NCBI RefSeq assembly: GCF_000308855.1
Contig: NZ_BAGM01000116.1
Coordinates: 1 to 49,847, forward strand
DNA length: 49,847 nucleotides
Direction: 5' to 3'
Source: Nocardia veterana NBRC 100344
Lineage (GTDB): Bacteria > Actinomycetota > Actinomycetes > Mycobacteriales > Mycobacteriaceae
The translations under genes and the position numbers were made by a program. Under the pieces are notes generated by a model. It saw only the letters and a program-made list of their open reading frames with translations. It was not told the DNA's origin and made no database searches. Below are positions 25,995 through 37,900 of this stretch, piece after piece (position 1 is the stretch's first letter; each line of letters starts with the position of its first letter).

Positions 25995-28900
25995 TCACCC
26001 ATCGAGCCGTTCGTCGATGATGCGCGCGATCTGCGCGACCACCGCCGGTTCCGTCATCTCCAGGTGGGCCGCGTCGATATCGATGTTCTCGATACGGCCG
26101 CGGACCAGGCCGGCCCAGCCGCGATGCCCGGCGGCGTCGGAGCGCCGGTCTCTGGTGGCCGTGAAGTACAGCATGTCGGCATCCAGCACTGGCGGCCGCC
26201 ACTCGCTCGCGGCCCGGATGGACAGGTTGTAGGCGTCGGTCATGCGCTCGATGGTGGCGGCGTCGACCGCGAAGCCGTCGCCGAGCCGGCGGGTGATGAG
26301 TTCGGCGGCTTCCTCCGCCGTGGCGTCCTCGCCGACGCCCTCGATACCCATCACGGGTCCGAGATTGCTGATCAACTCCCCCGCGGTGGCCTCGGGGACT
26401 TCGGCGGCGTCGATGCCGTCGGCCTCGGCGTCCAGCACCGCGAGCAACGCGACATCCGCTCCGGCGGACCGGAGTTCGGCCGCGACGGCGTGGGCCAGTT
26501 GCCCGCCCAGCGACCAGCCGAGCAGATAGTACGGGCCCTGCGGCTGGACGGCGCGGATCTGTTCGACGTAGCGGTGCGCGATCTCCTCGAACGTGCGCGG
26601 CCCGGGTACGTCGCCGCCGATCTGAGGGGCCTGCAGCCCGTAGATCGGGCGGCCGGCGGCGAGATGCTCGCCGAAGGCGCGATAGCACCACGCCAGTCCG
26701 GAGGCGGGATGGATGCAGAACAGTGGAGCCCGGTCGCCGCCGATACGGATCGGCAGCAGCACGTCGAACCCGAAGGCGGCGGCCGCGGGCTGCCCATCGC
26801 CGGAGCGCATCCCGGATTCGATGCGTTTGGCCAGGTCCGCCGGGCACGGGTCGGACAGCATCCAGGCGATCGGCACCTCGACGTGGAGTTCCTTCTTCAG
26901 TTCGGTGACGACCTGCACCGACCGCAACGAATTGCCGCCCAGGGCGTAGAAGTCGTCGTCGGCGCCGACGCGTGGGACGCCGAGGACGTGTTCGAAGGCG
27001 CGGGCGACCTCTGTTTCGAGCCACGACGTCGGTGCGCGGTACTCCCCTGTCGCCGCCGCCGGTTGCGGCAGCCGGGCCCGGTCGAGTTTGCCGGAGGCGG
27101 TGAGCGGCACCGAGTCGAGCACCATGACGGTGCCGGGCACCATGTAGGTGGGCAATTCGGCGGCGGCGTGCGCGAGCACCGCGTCGGTGTCGACGGTGGC
27201 GCCGGCGGCGGGTACGAGGTAGGCGACCAGTTGGGCGGCGGCGGCGCTGGAGTGCACGACGGCGATGGCGCGGGCGACGCTCGGGTGTTCGGCGAGGACG
27301 GTCTCGATTTCGCCGAGCTCGATGCGCAGGCCGCGCAGTTTGACCTGGAAGTCGGTGCGGCCCAGGTATTCCAGCTCGCCGTCGCGGCGCCACCGCACCA
27401 GATCGCCGGTGCGGTACATGCGCATACCGGCGGTGTACGGGTCGGCCACGAAGCGTTCGGCGGTGAGGACCGGGCGGGCGTGGTAGCCGCGGGCGATCTG
27501 GGTGCCGGCCAGGTACAGCTCCCCCGCCACCCCGGGTGGCACCGGGCGCAGCCGGGCGTCGAGGATGTGGGCGCGGGCGTTCCACACCGGGCGGCCCATC
27601 GGCACGCTGCCCTGGTCTGTGGCGGTGACGTGGTGGGCGGTGACGTGGACGGTGAATTCGGTGGGGCCGTAGAGGTTGTGCAGTTCGACGTCGGGCAGGA
27701 CGCGGCGGACGGCGGCGACGGCGTCGGCGCCGAAGGCCTCTCCCCCGACGAGCAGGGCGCGCACGGTGGTGAGTGTGTTCGCGGGTGCGGCCTCGGCGAA
27801 GACGGCGAGCATCGACGGCACGAACGAGGTGATCGTAACCTGTTGTGCGGCAATGGTTTCGGCGAGGTAGGCGGGGTCGGTGTGGCCGTCGGCGCGGGCG
27901 ATGACCAGGCGGGCGCCGGCGGCGAGGGTGGCGAACAGTTCCCAGACCGAGACGTCGAAGGTGGCGGCGGTTTTCTGCAGGACCACGTCGTCGCGGGTGA
28001 GGGCGTATTCGTCGCTGAGCCAGCGGATCTGGTTGACCGCCGCGCCGTGCGGGACGGCGACGCCTTTGGGCCGGCCGGTGGAGCCGGAGGTGAACAGGAC
28101 GTAGGCGATGTTGTGCGGTCGCAGCGGGGCGTGGCGTTCGGCGTCGGTGACGGGGGTGTCGGCGTAGGGGGTGAGGTCGATGCCGTCGAGGGTGGTGAGG
28201 ACGACGACGGGTGCGGCGGTGGCCAGCATGTAGTCGATGCGGTCGGCGGGTAGGTCGGGGTCGACGGGGACGTATCCCCCGCCGGCGGCGTGGACGGCGT
28301 AGAGGGCGGTGACCTGGTCGAGGGAGCGGCGCATGTGGACGGCGACCAGTGTTTCGGGGCCGACGCCGCGGGCGATGAGCCAGCGGGCGAGGCGGTTGAC
28401 GCGGGCGGCGAACTCGCCGTAGGTGAGGGTGCGGTCGCCGGCGGTGATGGCGGTGCGGTCGCGGTGTTCGGGGACGGCGGTGGCGAACAGGGAGGCGAGG
28501 GTTTCGGCCGGGTCGAGGGGGTGGTCGGTGTTGTTCCAGCGGGTGCGGATGTTGTCGTGTTCGGCGGTACTGAGCAGGTCGACTTCGTGGACGACCTGGG
28601 TGGGGTCGGTGACGAGGGCGCGCAGCAGCCGGTGCAGGCGGGCGGCGATCGCGGTGACGGTGTCGGGGTCGAACAGGTCCCGCGCGTAGGTGATGCCGCC
28701 GGTGAGGCCGGCGGGGGCGCCATCGTCGTCGTAGTTGTCTGCGACGGTGATCTGCAGGTCGAACAGGGAGGTGTCGACGGCGGCGTCGACGGCGGTGAGG
28801 GTGAGTTCGGGTAGTTCGATTTCGGTGTCGGTGAGGTTCTGGAAGGCGAGCATCACCTGGAACAGCGGGTGGTGGGCGTGGGAGCGGGGTGGGTTGAGTT

Positions 28901-31900
28901 CTTCGACGAGTCGTTCGAAGGGGACGTCGGCGTGGCCGAAGGCGGCCAGGTCGGTGGTGCGGACCTGGTCGAGCAGGTCGGTGAAGGTCATGTCGGGGGT
29001 GAGGTGGGTGCGCAGCACGAGGGTGTTGACGAACATGCCGACGAGGTGGTCGAGTTCGGGTTCGCCGCGGCCGGCGTAGGGGGTGCCGATGGTGATGTCG
29101 TCGGTGGCGGCGAGGCGGGCCAGGACGGCGGCGAGGGCGGCGTGGAACACCATGAACAGGGTGGTGTTGTGGCTGCGGGCGAGGTGTTGCAGGGCGGCGT
29201 GCAGGTCGGGGTCGACGGTGAGGGGGACGGTGGCGCCGGCGTAGCTCTGCACGGGTGGGCGGGGCCGGTCGGTGGGTAGCGACAGCAGGGTCGGGGTGTC
29301 GGCGAGTTGGGTTGTCCAGTAGTCGATTTGGGAGCGCAGCAGCGAGTGGGGGTCGTCGTCGCTGCCGAGCATCCGACGCTGCCACAGGGCGTAGTCGGCG
29401 TATTGGACGGGCAGCGGCGCCCAGGTGGGTGCGCGGCCGGCGAGGCGGGCGGAGTAGGCGGTGGCCATGTCGGTGGCGAGCGGGGTGAGTGAGGAGCCGT
29501 CGCCGGCGATGTGGTGGACGACGAGGGCCAGCACCCACTGGTCGGGGGCGAGTTCGAACAGGCGGATGCGCAGCGGCACGGTGGTGGTGACGTCGAAGAC
29601 GGTGGCGACGAGGCCGGTGAGGGCGTCGGCGAGGTCGGTTTCGGCGAGTGGGGTGATGGTGAGGGGTTCGACGGCGTGTGCGGGTGGCAGTACCTGTTGG
29701 GTGGGTTCGCCGGCGACGGCCGGGTAGATGGTGCGCAGCACTTCGTGGCGGGTGATGACGTCGGTGAGGGCGGCGCGCAGGGCGTCGAGGTCGAGGTGTC
29801 CGGTGAGGCGGATGACGATGGGGATGCTGTAGGCGGCGGTGTCGGGTTCGAAGCGGTTGAGGAACCACATGCGTTGCTGGGCGTAGGACAGCGGGATGTG
29901 GTCGGGGCGGGGTTGGGCGGTGAGGGCGATGCGGTGGGTGTCGGCGTGTGATTCGGCGCGGGCGGCGAGGGCGGTGACGGTGGGCGCGTCGAAGATCATG
30001 GCGACGGGGACGCGGGTGTCGAGGGCGGCGCCGATGCGGGCGGCGACGCGGGTGGCGACGAGGCTGTTGCCGCCGAGGTCGAAGAAGTTGTCGTCGGCGC
30101 CGACGGGGGTGTGCAGGCCGAGGGTGTCGGCGAAGGCGCCGGCGACGATTTCCTCGACGGGTGAGGCGGGTGCGCGGAAGTGTTTGGCTTGCAGGACGGG
30201 TGCGGGTAGTGCGGTGCGGTCGAGTTTTCCGTTGGGTGACAGGGGGATGCTGTCGAGGATCATCACGGCGGTGGGGACCATGTAGGTGGGCAGGGCCGCG
30301 GTGAGGGCGTCGGTGAGTTCGGCGCTGGTGACGGTGGCGCCGGGGACGGGGACGACGTAGGAGACGAGCATGGTGGGGGTGTCGGGGTCGCGGCGGGCGA
30401 TGGTGGCGGCGAAGGCGATGTCGGTGCGGGCGTTGAGGACGGCGTCGATTTCGCCGAGTTCGATGCGGTAGCCGCGGATTTTGACTTGGAAGTCGTTGCG
30501 TCCGACGAATTCGATGTCGCCGTCGCGGTTCCAGCGCACGAGGTCGCCGGTGCGGTACATGCGGGTGCCGGGTGTGGCGTACGGGCAGGCGACGAAGCGG
30601 GCGGCGTTGGTGGCGCTGCGGTTGAGGTAGCCGCGGGCGAGGGCGGGTCCGGCCAGGTAGAGTTCGCCGGTCACGCCGGTGGGGACGGGGTGCAGGCGGG
30701 GGTCGAGGACGAGTGCTCGGATGCCGGGCAGTGGGGTGCCGATGCTGGTGCGGTCGCCGGGGCGCAGGGGCCGGGTGGCGGTGGCGTAGACGGTGGTTTC
30801 GGTGGGGCCGTAGAAGATTCGGAATCGGCGGGTGTGGCGGGTGTCGGTGCCGGCCCAGCGGGTGACGAGTTCGGCGGGTACTTCTTCCCCGCCGGAGAAC
30901 ACCGAGTGCAGGTCGTCGAGTCCGGTGGGGTCGACGGAGGCGAGGGCGGCGGGGGTGATGAAGGCGTGGGTGACGCGGCGGGTGCGCAGCAGGTGGGCGA
31001 GGTCGTCGCCGCCGTAGGTGCCGGTGGGTGCGATGACGAGGGTGGCGGCGTTGGCGACGGCGAACAGGATTTCCATGAGGGTGGCGTCGAACGACGGTGA
31101 GGCGAAGTGCAGGATGCGCGAGCCGGTGTCGATGCCGTAGTGGGTGCGTTGGGCGGCGAGCAGGCCGGCGATGCCGGTGTGGGTGACGGCCACGCCTTTG
31201 GGCCGGCCGGTGGAGCCGGAGGTGAAGACGATGTAGGCGGTGTCGGTGGCGTGCAGGGGGCGGGTGCGGTGCCGGTCGTGGACGGCGGTGACGGGTCGGG
31301 TGTCGATGCGGGTGCGGGTGTCGGGGTCGTCGATGGTGATCCAGTCGATGCCGTCGGGTAGGGCGGTGCGGGCGGCGGTGACGGTGAGGCCCAGGGTGGC
31401 GCCGGAGTCGGTGATCATGTTCTGGATGCGTCGGGCCGGGTAGGCGGGGTCGACGGGCACGTAGGCGGCGCCGGTTTTGGTGACGGCCCACCAGCAGAGG
31501 ACGGATTCGAGGGAGCGGGCGGCGGCGACGAGGACGGGTGTTTCGGGTCCGGCGCCGTGGGCGATGAGCAGCCGGGCGAGTTGGTTGGAGCGCTGGTCGA
31601 GGTCGGTGTAGGTGAGGTGGGTGTCGTCGGCGACGACGGCGATGCCGTGTGGGTTGTGGTCGACGGCGGTGGTGAGGGCGTCGGGCAGCAGTGGGGTGTC
31701 GGGGGTGCCGGTGGGGTGGGGTCCGACGATGGTGGTGAGGGTGTGGTGTTCGTGTGGGGCCAGCCAGTCGATGTCGCCGACGGGGGTGGTGGGGTCGTCG
31801 GCGACGGCGCGCAGGATGCGGTGCAGGCGGTCGACGAAGGTGGTGACGGTGGTGTCGTCGAACAGGTCGCGCGCGTACATCATCATGCCCGAGAGTCCTT

Positions 31901-34900
31901 GGGCGGCACCGGTTTCGGTGTAGGTGTCGGCGATGACCAGTTGCAGGTCGAATTGGCACATCCCGGTGTCGACGTCGCCGCGGGTGATGGTGACGTCGGG
32001 CAGGGTGAGGTCGATGTTCGCGGTGTTCTGGAAGGCTAGGGCAACCTGGAACAGGGGGTGGTGGGCGGTGGATCGGTGCGGGTTGAGTTCTTCGACGATG
32101 CGTTCGAAGGGGACGTCGGCGTGGTCGAGTGCTTGCAGGTCGGTTTCGCGGGTGCGGGCGAGCAGGTCGGTGAACGGTTGGCCGGTGTCGACGGGGGTGC
32201 GCAGGGCGAGGGTGTTGACGAACATGCCGACGAGGTCGTCGAGGCCGGGTTCGCTGCGGCCGGCCACGGGGGTGCCGATGACGATGTCGTCGGTGTCGGC
32301 GAGGCGGGCGAGCAGCACGGCGAGGGCGGCGTGGACGACCATGAACAGGGAGCTGCCGTGGGCGCGGGCCAGTTCCTGCAGTCGGGTGTGCAGGGGGTGG
32401 TCGATGTGGACGGGGACGCGGCCGCCGGCGAGGGAGGCGACGGCGGGGCGGGGCCGGTCGGCGGGTAGGTCGAGTCGGTCGGGGCTGCGGTCGAGTGTGG
32501 TGCGCCAGAAGTCGAGTTGGGTCGCCAGCGCGGAGGTGGGGTCGTCGGGTGCGCCGAGCATGCGGCGTTGCCAGACGGCGAAGTCGGCGTATTGCAGTGG
32601 CAGTGGTTGTTGCCGGGGTGGTTGTCCGGCGCGGCGGGCGGCGTAGGCGGTCATGACGTCGCGGGCCAGTGGTCCCATGGATTGGCCGTCGGCGGCGATG
32701 TGGTGGACGACCAGGACGAGCAGGTGGTGGCGTTCGTCGGGGTGGGCGGCGGGGTCGTCGGTGACGTCGAACAGGCCGACGCGCAGCGGTGGCCGGGTGG
32801 TGACGTCGAAGCCGCGGCGGACGAATTCGGTGAGTGTCGTGGCGCGGGTGTCGGGGCTGAGGTGCGCGGTTTCCAGTGGTACGGCCGCGCGGTCGAGGAT
32901 GGTTTGGTGTGGTTGTCCCCCGGTTTCGGGGTAGATGGTGCGCAGCACTTCGTGGCGGGTGACGACGTCGTCGAGGGCGGCGCGCAGGGCGGTGGTGTCG
33001 AGGTGTCCGGTCAGGTGGAGCAGGACGGGGATGTTGTAGGCGGCGGTGTCGGGTTCGAAGCGGTTGAGGAACCACATGCGTTGCTGGGCCAGCGACAGTG
33101 GGACGGGGTCGGGTCGGGGGCCGGCGGTGAGCGGGAGGCGGCCGGTGGTGCCGAGGGTGCGGGCGAGGCGGGCGAGTCCGGCGACGGTGGGTTCTTCGAA
33201 GACCGAGCGCACCGGGATGCGGCGGTCGAGGTCGGCGCCGATGCGGGCGACGACCAGTGCGGCGCTGAGGGAGTCGCCGCCGAGGGCGAAGAAGTCGTCG
33301 TCGGCGCCGACGGGGTCGACGTCGAGGATCTGTTCGTAGGCGCGGGCGATGACCTCTTCGAGCCAGGTGGTGGGTGCGCGGAAGTCGCGGGCGGGCAGGT
33401 CGGGGTCCGGGAGCCGGTCGCGGTCGAGTTTCCCGGTCGGGGTGAGCGGGATCTCGTCGAGCACGGTGACGGCGGCGGGCACCATGTAGGCCGGGAGGGT
33501 GTCGGCGAGCCGGTTTTTGATGTCGTTGCCGTCGAGGTCGGCGCCGGGTGCGGTGGTGATGTAGGAGACGAGGACGGCGGGTCGGCCGCCGGTGGTGCGG
33601 GGCACGGTGACGGCGTAGGTGATGTCGGGGTGTTCGGCGAGGACCGCGTCGATTTCGTGGAGTTCGACGCGGTTGCCGCGGATTTTGACCTGGAAGTCGT
33701 TGCGGCCCACGAATTCCAGGTCGCCGCGGGCGGTGCGGCGCACGATGTCGCCGGTGCGGTACATGCGGGTTCCGGGTGCGGCGAAGGGGCAGGCGAGGAA
33801 GCGGGTGGCGGTGAGGGCGGTTCGGCGGTGGTATCCGTCGGCGAGGGCGGGGCCGAGCAGGTACAGCTCCCCTGCTACTCCGTCGGGGACCGGTCGTAGC
33901 CAGGTGTCGAGGACGGTGGTGGCGACGGGTCCGGCGGGGGTGCCGATGGTGATGGGGGTGGTGCGGGTCAGGGGCCGGCTGGCGGTGGCCCAGATGGTGG
34001 CTTCGGTGGGTCCGTAGAGGTTGATCATGGTGCGGTTGTCCGCCCATCGGTCGACCAGTTCGGGTCCGACGGGTTCGCCGGCGGTGGCCAGTACGCGCAG
34101 TGCGTCGAGTCCGCCGGTGGGGATGGTCGCCAACGCCGAGGGGGTGATCACGGTGTGCGAGATGTGTTCGCGGCGAAGCAGTTTCGCCAGTTCCGGTCCC
34201 CCGTACACGTCGGGTGGGGCGATGACGAGGCGGGCGCCGCACCCGTGTGCCATGAGGAGTTCGAACAGGGAGGCGTCGAAGCTGGGTGAGGCGACCTGCA
34301 GCACGGTGGCGGTGTGGTCGAGGTCGAGGAGGCGGCGTTGGGCGGCGACGAGGTCGGCGAGGCCGCGGTGGGTGACGCGGACACCTTTGGGGGTGCCGGT
34401 GGAGCCGGAGGTGTAGACGAGGTAGGCGGTGTGGTCGGTGGTGAGGGGTCCGCCGCGGTCGCTGTCGCTGATCGGTGCGGCGGATTCGGTGGCGAGGGCG
34501 AGCCGGGTGGCGGGGTCGTCGAGGGCGAGCCGGTCGACGGCGGGCAGTGGGGTGTCGTCGGCGGTGACGGCGAGGGTCGCGCCGGAGTCGTCGATCAGGT
34601 GGGTGATGCGGTCGCCGGGGAGTTTGGGGTCGATCGGCACGAACGGGGTGCCGAGGGCGGCGGCGGCCCAGACGGTGACGACGGCGTCGAGGGAGCGTGG
34701 CAGGACCGCGGCCAGGATGCTGTCGCGGGTGACGCCGCGGCGCAGCAGCAGCCGGGCCAGCCGGTTGGCCTGTGCGTCGAGTTCGCGGTAGGTGAGGCTG
34801 GTGGTGTCGTCGGTGGCGGCGACGGCGTCGGGGTACTCGGCCGCGGTGGCGGTGAGCAGCGCGGTGAGGGTGACGGGGGTGGTGTGTCGGTGCGGCGGCC

Positions 34901-37900
34901 GGGCCGGGGCGGGTGTGTCGGGGGTGTGCAGGCGCGACAGCGGTGTGGCGGGCTGGTCGGCGATGTGGTCGAGGTGGTCGGTGAAGCGGTCGAGGATGCG
35001 CCGCGCGTGCGCGGGGTCGACGGCGTGGTCGAGGTAGCGCAGTGTGATGCGCAGCCCGTGTGGCGCGTCGGGTTCGGTGTGTTCGGGAGCGATGACGAGG
35101 CTGAGCGGGTACGGGGTGGCGTCGACGCCGGTGAGGTCGTCGATGCGCAGTCCGGCGGCGGCGACGAGGCGTTGCAGGGCGGGGCGGTCGACGGGGAACG
35201 ATTGGAATGCGATCGCGGTGTCGAACAGGGCGGTGACGCCGAGGCTGCGGTGGATGTCGGGCAGGCCGAGGTGGTGGTGGTCGAGCATGCGGGCGTGCTG
35301 GTCCTGGATGCGGGCCAGCAGATCCGTGACGGTGATCGCGGGGTCGAGCGGGACCCGCACCGGGATGGTGTTGAGGAACATGCCGAGGGTTTTGTCGACG
35401 TCGGCGAGTTCGGGTGGGCGGCCGGAGACGGCGGATCCGAAGAGCACGTCGGTGTCGCCGGTGAGGGTGTGCAGGGTGAGCGCCCAGGCGGCGGCGATGG
35501 CGGTGTTGACGGTGACGGCGGTGTCGGCGGCGACGCGGCGCAGCCGTTCGACCCGCTGCGGGGTGAGGACGGCGCCGATTTCGCCGGCGGTGGCGGCGAC
35601 GGTGGTGGTGTCGGCGCGGGCGACGCGGGTGGGTGCGTCGACGTCGGAGAGTTCGCGCACCCAGGCGGTTTTCGCGGCGGCGAGGTCTTGCCGGTGCAGC
35701 CAGGCCAGGTAGTCGCGGTAGGAGGGGGCGGGTCCGGCGGCGTCGATGTGGGAGGGGGTGGCGTAGTACTCGAGCAGTTCGGCCATCAGCAGCGGCATGG
35801 ACCAGCCGTCGAGGATGACGTGATGGTTGGTGACCAGCAGCCGGTAGCTGTCCGGGCGGATCCGGGCGAGGGTGAACCGGATCAGGGGCGGGGCGGTGAG
35901 GTCGAATCCGGCGGCGGCGTCGTCGGCGGCGATGCGGTCGAGGTCGGCGGTCGTGGGCGGTTCGTCGGTGAGGTCGATCTGCCGGAACCGGACCTCGGCG
36001 TGGCCGAGCACGATCTGGCAGGGTCCGGCGCTGGTGTCGGCGAAGGCGGCGCGCAGGATGTCGTGGCGGTCGATGACGGCTTGGGCGGCGCAGCGCAGCC
36101 GCAGCCCGTCGACGGGGCCGGTGAAGGCGACGGTGGTCTGCACGGTGTAGGTGCCGGCGGTGTCGGGGTCGTAGCCGGCGTGGAAGCGGATGCCCGCTTG
36201 CAGCGGTGACAGCGGCCAGATGTCGGCCAGGCCGGGGTATCGGCGTTCGAGCCGTTCGATATCGGGTCGGGTGAGGGTGACCAGCGGGAAGTCGCCGGGC
36301 CGGGCGGGGCGCTGTTCGGCGTGGTGGGCGGGGAGGTGCAGGCGGGTGTCGACGGTGGTGTCGACGGTGTCGTGGACGAGGGCGGCGAGCGCGGCGACGG
36401 TTTTGCCTTCGAAGACGTCGCGGGGGGTGAGGGTGAGCCCGGCGGCCCGGGCCAGGGCGACCAGCCGCATGGACACGATGCTGTCGCCGCCGAGGGCGAA
36501 GAAGTTGCCGTCGGCGGAGACGGTGTCGAGGTGCAGCACTTCGGCGAACAGTTTCGCCATCAGTTCTTCGGCGGGTGTGGCGGGCGCCCGGCCGGTCTGG
36601 TCCTCGGGCCGGAATTCCAGCTGCTGCAACGCTTTTCGATCGATCTTGCCGACGGCGGTGCGCGGCAACTCGTCGAGTTCGACGATGGCGGTCGGGTTCA
36701 TGTAGTGCGCCAGCGCGGTGTCGAGGTCGGCGTGCAGCGCGGCCGGGTCGATCGTGGTTGCGGGTGCGGCGACGACATAGGAGATGAGCACCGGTTCCCC
36801 GGCGGGCCCGGGGCGGGCGACGGTCGCGGCGGCGGCCACCGTGGGGTGGCGGACGAGGCGGGCGTCGATTTCGCCCGGTTCGATGCGCAGACCGTGGATT
36901 TTGACCTGCTGGTCGCTGCGGCCCAGATATTCCAGTGCCGGTCCGGTGGCGGTGCGGATCCAGCGCACGCTGTCGCCGGTGCGGTAGATCCGTTCGCCGC
37001 GTGCGGATTCCGGGTCGGCGACGAAACGGCTCGCGGTGACGGCGGGACGGCCGGCGTAGCCGCGGGCGAGGGCGGGCCCGCGCAGATACAGTTCACCGGC
37101 CACCCCGATCGGCACCGGCCGCAACCACATGTCGAGCACGGAGGCGGACATGCCGCCGATCGGGGTGCCGATGGTGACAGGTTCGCCGGGGGTCAGCGCG
37201 GGTGATCCGGTGGCCCAGATGGTGGTTTCGGTGGGCCCGTAGTGGTTCAGCAGGCGGCGGCCGGGCGCCCACCGGGTGACGGTGTCGGCTCCGGTGGCTT
37301 CCCCGACGACCGCGACCGTGGTGAGGGTCGGCACCTGCCCGGGATCCATGGTGTTGAGCACCGACGGCGTGATGATCGCATGGGTGACCCGGTGATCGCG
37401 GACCAGCTGTTCCAGCGCGGGTCCGCCGTAGATCTGTGGCGGCGCGACGACCAGGCAGGCGCCGTGAGCGTGGGCCAACAGCAGCTCCGATACGCAGGCG
37501 TCGAAGCCGGGGGACGCGACCTGCAGCACGGTCGCGGCCGGGTCGACGGCGAAGGCGTCGCCCTGTTCGGCGGCGAGGGCGGCCAGGCCGCGGTGGGTCA
37601 GGTGCACGGCTTTGGGGGTGCCGGTGGAGCCGGAGGTGTAGATCAGGTAGGCGGCGTGGTCCAGGCGCAGCGCCGCCGGGTGTGCGGCCGGCCCGGCGGC
37701 GGCGTTGTCGGTGTCGGCGCGCACCCAGGCGATGGTGTCCGGAAGCTGGTGTGCCGCGGCGGCGGTGGTGACGCCGAGGGTGGTGTGGGAGTCGGCGAGC
37801 AGGTCGGCGAGGCGTTCGGCGGGGTTGGCCGGGTCCAGCGGCAGGAACGCCGCCCCGGTCCGGGCGACGGCCCACAGCGCGATCACCAGTTCGGCCGATC

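Noticed and set aside
25930..34242. An 8.3-kb open frame on the minus strand in another phase of the NRPS gene
   Set aside because: The translation is almost only Arg, Pro, His and Thr repeats, with no domains. It is a by-product of extreme GC bias at third codon positions in the NRPS.
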